A stretch of 64,000 nt of DNA from Oscillospiraceae bacterium (GTDB lineage Bacteria > Bacillota > Clostridia > UBA1381 > UBA9506). The stretch's first letter is position 1. The number at the start of each line of letters is the position of its first letter. The stretch covers positions 1 to 64,000 of the forward strand of contig SVJQ01000007.1 in assembly GCA_015068905.1 (NCBI GenBank). Direction: 5' to 3'. The translations under genes were made by a program, and so were the position numbers. The notes under the pieces are model-generated. The model saw only the letters and a program-made list of their open reading frames with translations. It had not been told where the DNA came from and made no database searches. Shown here piece by piece: positions 10,068 to 17,812 of the stretch.

Positions 10068-10382
10068 TTATGTGGATAGCGGGAGAGTGGCTTTGGCGAG
10101 GCAAAGAAAAAAGGGGCAGCAAAAACTGCCCCTTGAAAGTGTGTCAGTAGAACCGTCCCCTTGGCACACACGCTCACTCGGTGGGTAGTAATTCATAAAA
10201 ACCTATATAGTCATACTTTTCTCCTACCCATAATTAATGCTGAACGAATACCCAAACAAGCAACCTTGTTTGGGTATTTTAATATTCTAAGAGAAATAAA
10301 CATTACAAAAAGAACACTATAAGACTCATATCGGGCTATTTTATAAAAAGCAGATAAAATAACTCTTCCCAGTCAATGGAGG
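10068..10382. other. Intergenic region with REP-like element and second terminator
   Basis: No gene is visible. It contains a short hairpin AAGGGGCAG/CTGCCCCTT (about 10111-10134), a REP-like segment at 10139-10170, and a strong hairpin with arms AATACCCAAACAAG (10247-10260) and CTTGTTTGGGTATT (10265-10278) followed by T residues, which is a good rho-independent terminator in the plus direction. The rest is AT-rich without recognisable signals. Confidence 0.5.
10139..10170. repeat. REP-like element (AGAACCGTCCCC core)
   Basis: The segment has imperfect ends GTGTGTC and GGCACAC around the core AGAACCGTCCCC. This sequence type is common around REP-associated tyrosine transposases (RAYT family) and in intergenic DNA of Clostridia. 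No transposase gene is adjacent, so it would be a non-autonomous copy. Confidence 0.5.
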
Positions 10383-10480
10383 CTTAAACAAATAAATGCA
10401 CTGTCTGGCAAGGCAAAGCTTGCTAAGACAGTGCATTTATTAATTTTAGCACGGACGTGCTAATGAGTGGTGGAGACGAG
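10383..10480. repeat. Left 98-bp direct repeat, putative attachment site (attL-like)
   Basis: This 98-bp block matches 43258-43355 except at 10449 (G here, T there) and 10460 (C here, A there). It contains a terminator-type hairpin (arms 10391-10406 and 10426-10441), a small palindrome TTAGCACG-GA-CGTGCTAA (10446-10463), and at 10468-10480 the last 13 nt of the tmRNA gene (complement CTCGTCTCCACCA). There is no tmRNA body here, so this looks like the duplicated target left by integration at the ssrA 3' end. An intact serine recombinase begins 134 bp inward. Homologous duplication of the ssrA terminator by another route remains possible. Confidence 0.65.
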
Positions 10481-10573
10481 TCATAACCCTCTATTATCAC
10501 GCCAAAAACATATAGTAAATTGAGGCTATATGGGGCGGCAGAATCGGGATGGCTTTGATTTTCATAGATGCAA

Positions 10574-10607
10574 AAAAGCTCTAGTGTTAATACACACTAG
10601 AGCTTTT
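10574..10607 (-). terminator. Terminator of the serine recombinase gene
   Basis: Perfect arms AAAAGCTCTAGTGT (10574-10587) and ACACTAGAGCTTTT (10594-10607), with a T run in the minus direction, just after the recombinase stop codon. Confidence 0.85.
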
Positions 10608-10613
10608 GAGTTA

Positions 10614-12065
10614 TTATGCTATATATTCTATTGTAATATCGTTGTGGTCTATAGTTATGCACTCGATATTGTTTTTCAGGAAAAGCTTTATATCTGGATC
10701 TGATGATGTGATGAAATATTTTCCTAACTTTTTTAGAAGTTTAGCCTTATTATTAAGGGCAATATCCTTGGATTTGTTTTTGCATGATATGTATCTTTCT
10801 TCCAATGAGGCTTTTTCTTTTTTGAGAGTTTCTAGCCGTTGCATAAGTTCAATAGAAAATCCAACTTCCAAGGCTTTAACGATATTCGCTATGGATATTT
10901 CTTTTCCTCGTATTCTGTCTTGTAGACGCCTTTCTTCGTCGTTGTATCTTGCTTCTTTAAGAATCTCATTAAGATCGTCTCTCTTATTTATTGCACTTAT
11001 CATTAAACCGGCAACTAGTTTGTTAAGATTTTCAGCCTTGATTTGAGGCATTGAGCACTTTTTGGCTTTGCGATTAGGGCAGAAATATACATCATATTCC
11101 TTTCCACGTGAATTGTTTCGTGCACCAATCATATAAGCACCGCATTCGGCACATTTTAAGATTTTTAGATTACTAAGCATATAGTGATGCCTTGTTCTTT
11201 GGTATGCATTATGCTCATATTTCTTGTGCATAATATCACTTACTCGTTTGAACTGCTCCGGACTTATTATAGCAGGGCATCCTCCCTCTATCCTGACTTG
11301 TTTATCAATATCTTTGTAACGATGGGAATTGTGTCTGCCATGATGATCCTTAGAAACTACCTTGTTCCAGACGTAAGTGCCGGTGTATTTTTCCTGATTT
11401 AGGATACTTGTAAAAGAGTTTTTAACAAAGGGCTTTCCATTCCTGTTTGTATATCCTTTTTTTGTAAGCTCTTCTATTATTTGTGAATATGAGTATCCGT
11501 GTTCATACATATTGAAAATCTCTTGGACTATTACTGCTTCTTTTTCATTAATAACAAGACGACCTTCGGGGCTGACATCATATCCTAACGGCGGTTTACC
11601 TCCGCAATGTTGACCTTTTTTTGCCCTGATTGTCAAACTGTCACTAATGCGCTTGGCGCAATCTTTCGCATAATATTCATTTTGCGCGAAAGTCATATTC
11701 CTCATGAATCTACCTTCGTTTGTGTCACCGTAGGGCTGGGTAACGCTTATTATTTTGACGCCTAAATCTTCAAAATCATTTGAGTAATTTATGCTATGTT
11801 CTAAATTTCGGGAAAGCCTGCTGTAATCATAAATGATTATGGTATTCCACTTGGGCTGATTATGTACATCCCTAACCAAGCGCATAAACGAATCCCTGGT
11901 TTCGATTTGTCCGGTAACTTGTTCATCTATATATTCCTCTAGGATTTCTATATTATTTTCTAGACAATAAGTCTTAATAATCCCTCGTTGAAATTCAATG
12001 GAATTATCACTTTTTTTGTTAGAGGAATATCTCATATAGCTAACTGCTAGTCTCTTTTCTTTCAT
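10614..12065 (-). CDS. Large serine recombinase (site-specific integrase), intact
   Basis: The 483-residue protein has the standard large serine recombinase layout. The N-terminal resolvase domain (about 5-150) has the catalytic Ser14 in YMRYSS, the IIYDYSRLSRN segment and conserved arginines. The recombinase domain (about 165-270) holds GGKPPLGYDV. A zinc ribbon follows (about 300-345, CAEC with CPNRKAKKC), then a coiled coil. Length and motifs are complete, so it is probably active. The ribosome binding site is AGGAGGCATAAAT. It is transcribed toward the putative attachment site at 10383-10480. It would catalyse integration and excision of the surrounding element; a second, broken recombinase lies at 18389-19936. 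Confidence 0.9.
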   Translation of the reverse strand: MKEKRLAVSYMRYSSNKKSDNSIEFQRGIIKTYCLENNIEILEEYIDEQVTGQIETRDSFMRLVRDVHNQPKWNTIIIYDYSRLSRNLEHSINYSNDFEDLGVKIISVTQPYGDTNEGRFMRNMTFAQNEYYAKDCAKRISDSLTIRAKKGQHCGGKPPLGYDVSPEGRLVINEKEAVIVQEIFNMYEHGYSYSQIIEELTKKGYTNRNGKPFVKNSFTSILNQEKYTGTYVWNKVVSKDHHGRHNSHRYKDIDKQVRIEGGCPAIISPEQFKRVSDIMHKKYEHNAYQRTRHHYMLSNLKILKCAECGAYMIGARNNSRGKEYDVYFCPNRKAKKCSMPQIKAENLNKLVAGLMISAINKRDDLNEILKEARYNDEERRLQDRIRGKEISIANIVKALEVGFSIELMQRLETLKKEKASLEERYISCKNKSKDIALNNKAKLLKKLGKYFITSSDPDIKLFLKNNIECITIDHNDITIEYIA

Positions 12066-12092
12066 ATTTATGCCTCCTATTGATTGTTAAAA

Positions 12093-12123
12093 AGCACCAC
12101 AGGAGAAATATTCCTGTGGTGCT
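12093..12123 (-). terminator. Terminator of the DUF927 operon
   Basis: Perfect 12-bp arms AGCACCACAGGA (12093-12104) and TCCTGTGGTGCT (12112-12123), followed by a T run in the minus direction. It separates the leftward operon from the recombinase gene. Confidence 0.85.
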
Positions 12124-12130
12124 CTGAGCC

Positions 12131-12274
12131 TTATATGACGCTTCGACGCATTAATTGAACCAAGAGATCGAAATCACGGTCTTTGCCTTTCTCGCTATCT
12201 CTGGCTGTCTTTACCCGTTTGGAAAAAGCGCCTTCTTTTAAATCGTCACGAGTAATTTTGACTTCAATCTTCAT
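12131..12274 (-). CDS. Small charged protein, last gene of DUF927 operon
   Basis: This is a 47-residue protein, very rich in Lys, Arg, Asp and Glu, with no recognised domain. The start at 12274 is chosen because AAGGATA lies upstream and the first codons overlap the end of the preceding gene by 11 nt, a sign of translational coupling. A longer open frame upstream reads antisense-like sequence within the neighbour and is not credible. It ends 8 bases before a strong terminator. A role in replication or DNA binding of the element is possible from context only. Confidence 0.5.
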   Translation of the reverse strand: MKIEVKITRDDLKEGAFSKRVKTARDSEKGKDRDFDLLVQLMRRSVI

Positions 12275-12713
12275 CGTTACTATCCTTGACAATAGGCTCT
12301 GACAACTTGATGATAGCATACTCGGTATCACCATCTTTTTCAAAAGCGATATCTGTAAAGGCCTTGGATGTAACGTTAGAATAATCCAGGCAGAACGTAT
12401 TAACAAGAAATTCAACAACGCTAGCTTTGTAGCTAATTTTTTTGTCAGTGCCATTTAGACTCAGTTTGATACCTTTGTCATCAGGCAAGGATTTAGCCAG
12501 TATGAGCACACCATCTTCTGCAATGGGGAAAATGGTCGCTTCACTTTCGATCATTAGTCTGGCGCAAAGAGCTTTACTAATGGTGAGGCGTTTGCCATTC
12601 GTGTTAAACACGATGCTAATGGATGGTGTGCCAAGCTTGCCATAAGACATGGCTGGAATGGTCACGGGATTCATAGTTTTAATTTTTTCGATATAATTCT
12701 TTGATATAGGCAT
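12264..12713 (-). CDS. Hypothetical protein of DUF927 operon
   Basis: The protein has 149 residues and the strong ribosome binding site AAAAGGAGGGC, 6 bases before ATG. It has no signal peptide or membrane segment. The middle is beta-rich (TPSISIVFN, GKRLTISKAL, TIFPIAEDGVLIL) and the C-terminal 20 residues are acidic. I do not recognise the family. It sits 24 bases after the DUF927 gene and overlaps the small gene that follows, so it belongs to the same leftward transcript. Its partners suggest a role in maintenance of the mobile element. Confidence 0.6.
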   Translation of the reverse strand: MPISKNYIEKIKTMNPVTIPAMSYGKLGTPSISIVFNTNGKRLTISKALCARLMIESEATIFPIAEDGVLILAKSLPDDKGIKLSLNGTDKKISYKASVVEFLVNTFCLDYSNVTSKAFTDIAFEKDGDTEYAIIKLSEPIVKDSNDED

Positions 12714-12737
12714 TTTAAGCCCTCCTTTTAATTTATT

Positions 12738-14393
12738 TTAATCTTCGCTCAACGGACTAGAGGTACGCTTGACCTCTTTCCTGTTGAGACTTTTAGGGGG
12801 GTATGTTAAAAATACCCCATAACATTGCACATGACAGTCGCCTATTTTCTGACTGACAATATAGTGACGGCTGCTAGTGTGCAAAATATACTTTTTTTCT
12901 GCCAATAACTTTTTGGCATCAGACAAAGGGATATTTGTTATATCAGAAATGAGTGCCTCAAAAACATCTTGGCGAATCCAAGCGATTTTATTAACCATCT
13001 TATAATGGCCGCAAAAACCCCAAAGCGAGTCTTTTTTTGCGACATCCTCGTTCTGAGGAAATTTTCCCCGATGGCTCAAAATGTAATTTTTGATCGCTTC
13101 GTACCAAACGGCTGGATCGTTCTTTGAAGCGTTAACTTTCTCCTGCATGATATTTGTTAAAGTATCAACAAGGGTCTGCTCATTAAGTTGAAGCCCCAAT
13201 GCTTTATTTAACACATTAGCAGCGGTGATAATCATGGCGGGAATTTTTAGCAACCTCTTCATGACTCTGTCTTGAGTAAAGCTACTGCAACTTTGCCTGA
13301 AACTGTTATAGCAACCGATGTACAGATCTTTTACTTCGCTTTTATTAGCCAACAGCCATTGGACCAAGGGCTGAGTGGCAACACCATAATGCTGGCTGAA
13401 GTATTCAGCAATATTTTCGGCGTGCTCCTCATCTTCGGTCCAAACTAGGTTTAGTTCAAGCAAACGTGCTTCCATTCCTCGGTTATTTGAAGCCTGCTTA
13501 AATAAGCTGGTTTCACCAGTAAAAATAACGCAACCGCTAAAAACTTTTCTTTCCTGCAGTGTGCCATCGCTTTTACATCGAAGTTTGCTTTTGCCTTTTG
13601 GCAGGTTATATAGCAAATTATCGAACTTCCAGTCTGGCACCGCCGAAGCTTCATCAACAAACATCGGCAACCCTCGCGACTGGCTTAACTGAGCGATAAA
13701 AGCATTTTGCGTGCAGTTGAAATCTGCAATCAACGCTTGTGAGAACCAAAGGCTGGCGCCGACAATCAGTGATGTGGTTTTGCCTGATGTGGTTTCGCCT
13801 ATTAGCGCAATTAAGGGCAACTCGGTAATCACCTTATCTTCCAGCAGGATGTGGGCTATCGGTGCGACTGCGCCGATAGCTAGGGCGAGCTCCATTTGCC
13901 CCCTTTGATACACCAAATGTTTCACACCAGCCTTCCACTCCGCGAAACTACCTCTAGGCTCAATGTCGCTTTCGTTTACATAAACTGACAGCGATTTTTG
14001 GGCGTTAGAGATGCCGACCGGATGATGGTGCAGAAAAAATTCTACACCATTTGCATCCTTTGCGAAGCCAAGTACTTTGTGAAAAAATGCTTTTTTAGCA
14101 GTCGCTTCAGATTCGAAGAGAACAACCTGCACGACCTCGTTATTCTGAGCGTTATCCACGCAAGAGAAACCATACTTTGCGAGCGTAGCGATAATTCGTC
14201 CACAAATGACTTCTCTAGCAATACTTATGGAGAAGTCATAGTTTGGGAATTGAATTACCACAGTGACGTGTTCTTCGCCTGTCAGCAGGTCCTTCTGCAC
14301 CTGGCTGATGTACAGATTTTCTGAAAAATCAACGAAGTCGGCGCTATCCTCGATATCAACCTCCAAGCGGCGGTTAGTTACTTGGTATTGCAT
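12738..14393 (-). CDS. DUF927-family ATPase (helicase/primase-associated)
   Basis: This 551-residue protein carries the DUF927 core, about residues 140-400. A Walker A motif GETTSGKT lies at 199-206, a Walker B-like segment LPMFVDEAS near 240, and FTGETSLF and NNRGMEARLLEL further on. DUF927 proteins occur on plasmids, phages and integrative elements and resemble superfamily helicase/primase subunits, so this is the probable replication or mobilisation ATPase of the element. The C-terminal 120 residues look like a winged-helix region. It overlaps the DUF669-like gene by 16 nt and is followed by two small genes in one operon. Confidence 0.75.
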   Translation of the reverse strand: MQYQVTNRRLEVDIEDSADFVDFSENLYISQVQKDLLTGEEHVTVVIQFPNYDFSISIAREVICGRIIATLAKYGFSCVDNAQNNEVVQVVLFESEATAKKAFFHKVLGFAKDANGVEFFLHHHPVGISNAQKSLSVYVNESDIEPRGSFAEWKAGVKHLVYQRGQMELALAIGAVAPIAHILLEDKVITELPLIALIGETTSGKTTSLIVGASLWFSQALIADFNCTQNAFIAQLSQSRGLPMFVDEASAVPDWKFDNLLYNLPKGKSKLRCKSDGTLQERKVFSGCVIFTGETSLFKQASNNRGMEARLLELNLVWTEDEEHAENIAEYFSQHYGVATQPLVQWLLANKSEVKDLYIGCYNSFRQSCSSFTQDRVMKRLLKIPAMIITAANVLNKALGLQLNEQTLVDTLTNIMQEKVNASKNDPAVWYEAIKNYILSHRGKFPQNEDVAKKDSLWGFCGHYKMVNKIAWIRQDVFEALISDITNIPLSDAKKLLAEKKYILHTSSRHYIVSQKIGDCHVQCYGVFLTYPPKSLNRKEVKRTSSPLSED

Positions 14394-14776
14394 TCATCGT
14401 CACCTGCGCCATCAAGAACTTTACGTTCAACAATTGTTAGAAACTGGTTTGTTCCTTTGATATTCCACTTGATGGTCAAAGTCTCTCTGAGCCCAACCCA
14501 GTTACGCACATCATCTGTATCGATACCAGCGGCCTCGAGATATTCTCCAAGAGCTTCGGTGCGGGGATTACCAGGGACGTTAAAAAACAACTCTTTGAAC
14601 TCATACGTTCTGCCATCTTCATCGGTTAGTTCGTAGAAGAGTTGCAACCCTGTTTGAGCGTCGTAGTCATCACGAAATTCAACTTTTTTCACAACAGAGT
14701 TGTAAGAACCCGGTTTTAACCGATTGTTAGAACTAGAGCCCTTCGTAAAGGACTTCTTTTTCATCGTCATAAGCAT
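14378..14776 (-). CDS. DUF669-like protein, possible ssDNA-binding partner
   Basis: The start at 14776 (MLMTMKKK) is chosen because AAAGGAGG sits 7 bases upstream; this gives 132 residues. The N-terminus is basic and low complexity, followed by a beta-rich domain (GSYNSVVKKVEF, LQLFYELTDEDG, YEFKELFFNVP) that resembles phage DUF669 proteins, which are often linked to recombination and ssDNA handling. The C-terminus is acidic (DGAGDDE), as in many ssDNA-binding proteins. It is the first gene of the leftward operon, after a leader of about 250 nt. The family assignment is tentative. Confidence 0.55.
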   Translation of the reverse strand: MLMTMKKKSFTKGSSSNNRLKPGSYNSVVKKVEFRDDYDAQTGLQLFYELTDEDGRTYEFKELFFNVPGNPRTEALGEYLEAAGIDTDDVRNWVGLRETLTIKWNIKGTNQFLTIVERKVLDGAGDDECNTK

Positions 14777-15030
14777 GGTGCCTACCTCCTTTGTATTATT
14801 CACATATCAATGTTCTGAAACCGCGAAAGCGATGCGTAATGAAACGAGCCGCTTTCGCGGACTGTTATGAGGAAAACCCTCTTCAATTTATTGGTCTAGT
14901 ATTTCAAATTTTTCTTTTTATCGTTGCTGCTCTTGTTCTTTTCGTCATATCCCCCAGATTCGCGACTCCGGGTTCTCTTGTGAAACGTTTCGCGACTTGC
15001 AAGTTTTTCTTTTCGCTCGTCGTGTTAGAT

Positions 15031-15059
15031 AGATTATCATCTTTTTCTCAATTCGTCAA
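15031..15059 (-). promoter_or_regulatory. Promoter of the leftward DUF669-DUF927 operon
   Basis: On the minus strand TTGACG (15059-15054) and TAATCT (15036-15031) are separated by exactly 17 bp, close to the vegetative sigma factor consensus. Confidence 0.65.
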
Positions 15060-15107
15060 TACAGTTCTATTACTTTCCTATTATTAATAAGAAAATAGAT
15101 GTATATC

Positions 15108-15136
15108 TTGCTTTTCTTTCCTGTCTGTGTTATACT
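15108..15136 (+). promoter_or_regulatory. Promoter of the winged-helix regulator gene
   Basis: TTGCTT (15108-15113) and TATACT (15131-15136) with a 17-bp spacer. An inverted repeat GTTCT-N7-AGAAC (15151-15167) lies just downstream, in operator position, suggesting autoregulation. Confidence 0.65.
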
Positions 15137-15205
15137 TCTATTATGCCAAGGTTCTACTCGGCAGAACTTTCACACATTTTTTATCATTAGCAAAAGGAGC
15201 AAAAA

Positions 15206-16183
15206 ATGACTGAAAAACTCAAATATTATACAAGATGTTCGGAACTTATAGATGTTTTATTCAAGGATAAAGATAGGTTACGCCCTAAAGATTTTGCAAA
15301 AAAACTCGCGCCTATCAATTGCGCAGAAAAAGTAGCAGGCTGGGCTGATTTATCAGAAGAGGATAGAAAAGAACATATAAAGATAGAAATAGATAGCATG
15401 TCTTCCGGGATTAGAAAAGCGTTGTACCATTTACATCGTGATGGGAAGATAGGGCGTGCGGGAAAGTCATATATTGCTATTGTTGATAGTGATATACTGG
15501 AAGCTGAAGAATATTTGTTTAAATATCTTCACCCAAGTCAAAAGATGGTGCAGATGATTTCGCAAGGTGCCTATGTGCTGTCGCTTGAAAGGGAAGCTAT
15601 ACCAAATTCTGAAGGACTTAGTTTTTCAAAAAAATATGATAAGGACATAGAGAAGATTGAGGCTGATTTAAAAAAAGTTACGGAATTTATACTTCAATCC
15701 GAAAAGAGAAGAATAGAACAAGTAACTGCACGTAGAAGGTTATCTTCGTATTTAAAGACTTATATTGGTCATGAGTATTGTTATGATGTATTGATAGAAG
15801 ATGAACGCGTAGTCGTATTATTGAACATAGAAGCTGTTAAAAAAGATACCAATATGTCAGAACAAAAGGAAAAATATACGAAAAAGGATATTATAACATC
15901 ATTGAATGACTTGATTGAGCGAATATATGAAAGTAATCACCCAAAGATGCGTCTAAAAAAAGAAGGTACTAAGCGAATAGAAGGAGATAGATATGCTGCT
16001 TTAGAGAACGCCATATTAGAGCTTGCATCCAAACCTGACAAGATGTCTCGAAAAACTCTAGTTGAAAAACTAAATATAACTACATATCAGGCAAGTCACA
16101 CTCTTAGGCGCATGGTTGCTAGTGGAAAGCTAAAAGTAGATGGTCGTGGTGCAGGCGCATATTATAAGGTTATAAAACAATAA
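15206..16183 (+). CDS. Putative winged-helix regulatory protein of the mobile element
   Basis: The 325-residue protein has the ribosome binding site AAAGGAGC. It appears to carry a helix-turn-helix-like region at each end: residues about 20-95 (IRKALYHLHRDGKIGRAGKSY) and a better winged helix at 265-325 (RKTLVEKLNITTYQASHTLRRM followed by the wing GKLKVDGRGAGAYYKV). The middle contains a charged helical stretch. There are no catalytic motifs. It is transcribed divergently from the DUF927 operon across a repeat-rich region, so it is a candidate regulator or initiator of the element. Family unknown to me. Confidence 0.6.
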   Translation: MTEKLKYYTRCSELIDVLFKDKDRLRPKDFAKKLAPINCAEKVAGWADLSEEDRKEHIKIEIDSMSSGIRKALYHLHRDGKIGRAGKSYIAIVDSDILEAEEYLFKYLHPSQKMVQMISQGAYVLSLEREAIPNSEGLSFSKKYDKDIEKIEADLKKVTEFILQSEKRRIEQVTARRRLSSYLKTYIGHEYCYDVLIEDERVVVLLNIEAVKKDTNMSEQKEKYTKKDIITSLNDLIERIYESNHPKMRLKKEGTKRIEGDRYAALENAILELASKPDKMSRKTLVEKLNITTYQASHTLRRMVASGKLKVDGRGAGAYYKVIKQ

Positions 16184-16185
16184 AG

Positions 16186-16229
16186 AAAAAGGATATCATT
16201 TCACCTATAGGTGTTTTGATATCCTTTTT
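16186..16229 (+). terminator. Terminator after the winged-helix gene
   Basis: Arms AAAAAGGATATCA (16186-16198) and TGATATCCTTTTT (16217-16229). A related GGATATC hairpin follows the 17.9-kb gene, which supports duplication of this gene-end region. Confidence 0.75.
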
Positions 16230-16253
16230 CTATGTCTTTGTGGCTTCTTCCCC

Positions 16254-16315
16254 TTATCTCTGCATATGCTTTTTACAATATTCTGTTATTCCAGAGAGTT
16301 GAAGCTTGCTTTTTG
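16254..16315 (-). pseudogene. Remnant: 3' end of a copy of the 17943-18311 gene
   Basis: Read on the minus strand this segment encodes KLQLSGITEYCKKHMQR and a TAA stop, almost identical to the last 16 residues of the protein encoded at 17943-18311 (KLQLTGITEYCKKHMQR). Upstream the similarity ends abruptly. The nucleotide match over about 60 bp (roughly eight to ten differences) shows true homology, so this is a leftover of a duplicated gene end rather than an independent gene. The toxin-antitoxin cassette at 16606-17736 lies exactly between the two copies. Confidence 0.75.
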
Positions 16316-16605
16316 TGGGTACTGTTAAGAACTTTGCGAATACTCATAACAGTGCAGTATAGCAGGTGTTTTGTAATTTTTATGGTGATTATGGAAGGTT
16401 ATGGTGCTAATAGTTGGTCTTATGTCGAGCTTATATGAAACATGAAAAATATAATTTTTTTATACTCTTTGCACTTTGGGAAAAGTTTTTGTGATATAGT
16501 ATTAATTAAATATTCTTTTTTTATTTATTTTTCTTGTTGACATTTGCACTTTTTTGGTATATTATTATCTTGTAACTAAAATTCAGTTGCAAAGGTGGCG
16601 AGGAA
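16316..16605. other. AT-rich intergenic region upstream of hicA
   Basis: No gene is visible. The last 150 bases are very AT-rich and carry a possible promoter for the toxin-antitoxin cassette: TTGACA at about 16537-16542 with TATATTAT about 16 bases downstream (about 16557-16564). Confidence 0.45.
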
Positions 16606-16872
16606 TTGGGAGGCAAGCGTGATAAAGCAATAGAAAGGCTAAAACTTGAACCAAAAGATTATACTTTTTCAGAGGCAAGGTCATTATTAATAAAATTAGG
16701 CTATAAAGAATATAATAAAGGGAAGACTTCAGGATCAAGGATTATGTTCGTTAAAGATAGGGAATACGGAGTGGATAAGATTTGTCTTCACAAACCTCAT
16801 CCTGGCGATGAAATGAAATCATGTACTGTTAAAAATCTTAAAGAACATCTTGAAGATATAGGAGAAATATGA
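16606..16872 (+). CDS. hicA: HicA-family mRNA interferase toxin
   Basis: The 88-residue protein matches the HicA toxin fold: residues 18-45 contain the conserved helix (SEARSLLIKLGYKE), then GKTSGSRIMFVK and the hallmark ICLHKPHPGDEMKS, then a C-terminal helix (KNLKEHLEDIG). HicA enzymes cleave mRNA and arrest growth unless bound by HicB. The start is a TTG at 16606 with AAAGGTGG 8 bases upstream; no ATG is available. The next gene overlaps by 4 nt (ATGA), so toxin and antitoxin are translationally coupled. Confidence 0.85.
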   Translation: MGGKRDKAIERLKLEPKDYTFSEARSLLIKLGYKEYNKGKTSGSRIMFVKDREYGVDKICLHKPHPGDEMKSCTVKNLKEHLEDIGEI

Positions 16873-17348
16873 TGAATAATGTGTATGAATACAAAGGATA
16901 TTTAACAAAAATAGAATTTAGTGCTATTGATAATGTGCTACATGGTAAAATCGAGGGTATTAATGATTTAGTTACGTTTGAAAGCAATAATATTTCTGAA
17001 ATTGAGCAAGAATTTCATAATGCTGTGGATGATTATTTGGCATTATGTGAGGAATTAGGTCAGGAGCCAGATAAAACATACAAAGGGAGCTTTAATGTGC
17101 GTATTCATCCCTCTCTTCACCGAAAAGTTTCTTTGCAGGCGATAAAAAATGGAGAATCGTTGAACAGTTTAGTAGAAAAAGCATTGACGAGTTATGTAGA
17201 AGATTCTACACAGAGAAAAGTCGATGAAATATGGACTCTTGTTTCGGCTATGGATTATTCAAATAAGACGTCTTATACATCGGTAAATTCTTCAAGTATT
17301 GTAGGGTTAGATTCGTATTGTTTAGGAGGGTATGGATATGTTCAATAA
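16869..17348 (+). CDS. hicB: HicB-family antitoxin with C-terminal extension
   Basis: This 159-residue antitoxin has the HicB RNase H-like domain in residues 1-75 (YKGYLTKIEFSAIDNVLHGK, DYLALCEELGQEP) and a ribbon-helix-helix domain at about 78-115 (FNVRIHPSLHRKVSLQAI, SLNSLVEKALTSYV). About 45 further residues follow, rich in Ser, Tyr, Asn and Gly, which usual HicB proteins of 110-135 residues lack. In toxin-antitoxin-chaperone systems such an extension is the chaperone addiction segment, and the next gene encodes a SecB-like protein. It overlaps hicA by 4 nt and the next gene by 17 nt. Confidence 0.85.
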   Translation: MMNNVYEYKGYLTKIEFSAIDNVLHGKIEGINDLVTFESNNISEIEQEFHNAVDDYLALCEELGQEPDKTYKGSFNVRIHPSLHRKVSLQAIKNGESLNSLVEKALTSYVEDSTQRKVDEIWTLVSAMDYSNKTSYTSVNSSSIVGLDSYCLGGYGYVQ

Positions 17349-17736
17349 GTATTTTAAAGATGAGTATCAATTTAGCTTAAAACAGGTGTTGTTTCAAACT
17401 ATTAACGAACATGATGAGGCAGGGAAATTTGAAATTAATGTATCGGATGATATTTCAGTTGATGTTGTTGACGATGGTATATTTGTTGATTATTGGAGAA
17501 ACATATATTTTGAGCCAAAGGGAATTTTTGAAATTAAGGTTAATTTTGGATTAAAAATATTTTTTAGGGATGAAACTAAATTGGAAGCGGGTACTATTGA
17601 TTGGGCAGAAAAGCTGAAAAGTAATGAAAACCCATATATTAGAAATGTTGCTGCAAGAGCGTCAACCATTGTATCTAATTTGACTTCTTCATATGGGCAA
17701 CAGCCGATCATTACACCGCCAATTTTTGTTAATTGA
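17332..17736 (+). CDS. SecB-like chaperone of a HicAB toxin-antitoxin-chaperone module
   Basis: The 134-residue protein has long alternating strands (FEINVSDDISVDVVDDGIFV, GIFEIKVNFGLKIFF) and a helical C-terminus, VRNV-like then ASTIVSNLTSSYGQQP and IITPPIFVN. This end closely resembles the SecB signature, in which a helix containing LT and a G-x-P turn leads to a PPI motif. In established TAC systems (such as HigBA-SecB of Mycobacterium tuberculosis) a SecB-like chaperone stabilises the antitoxin. Its start overlaps hicB by 17 nt, with AGGAGGG upstream. The call rests on pattern similarity and gene order. Confidence 0.65.
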   Translation: MDMFNKYFKDEYQFSLKQVLFQTINEHDEAGKFEINVSDDISVDVVDDGIFVDYWRNIYFEPKGIFEIKVNFGLKIFFRDETKLEAGTIDWAEKLKSNENPYIRNVAARASTIVSNLTSSYGQQPIITPPIFVN

Positions 17737-17812
17737 ATTTTATAAAATATACTTTTCAATCTTACCTTTTTGTGAACTTTTAAGTAGTACGATTTCATGA
17801 TAAGAAGATATT

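Larger units (their letters stand above)
14777..15205. promoter_or_regulatory. Divergent regulatory region with inverted and direct repeats
   Basis: This 430-bp gene-free region separates two divergent units. It holds an 11-bp perfect inverted repeat CCGCGAAAGCG (14821-14831) / CGCTTTCGCGG (14850-14860) in the leader of the leftward operon, and two copies of TTCGCGACT at 14959-14967 and 14989-14997, exactly 30 bp apart, with a related TTCGCGGACT at 14854. Promoters for both directions are listed separately. The repeats could bind the regulator encoded at 15206. Confidence 0.55.

Noticed and set aside
12131-12454. Long version (107 codons) of the small gene
   Set aside because: The upstream 60 codons read out of frame within the neighbouring gene and lack a ribosome binding site; the start at 12274 is better.
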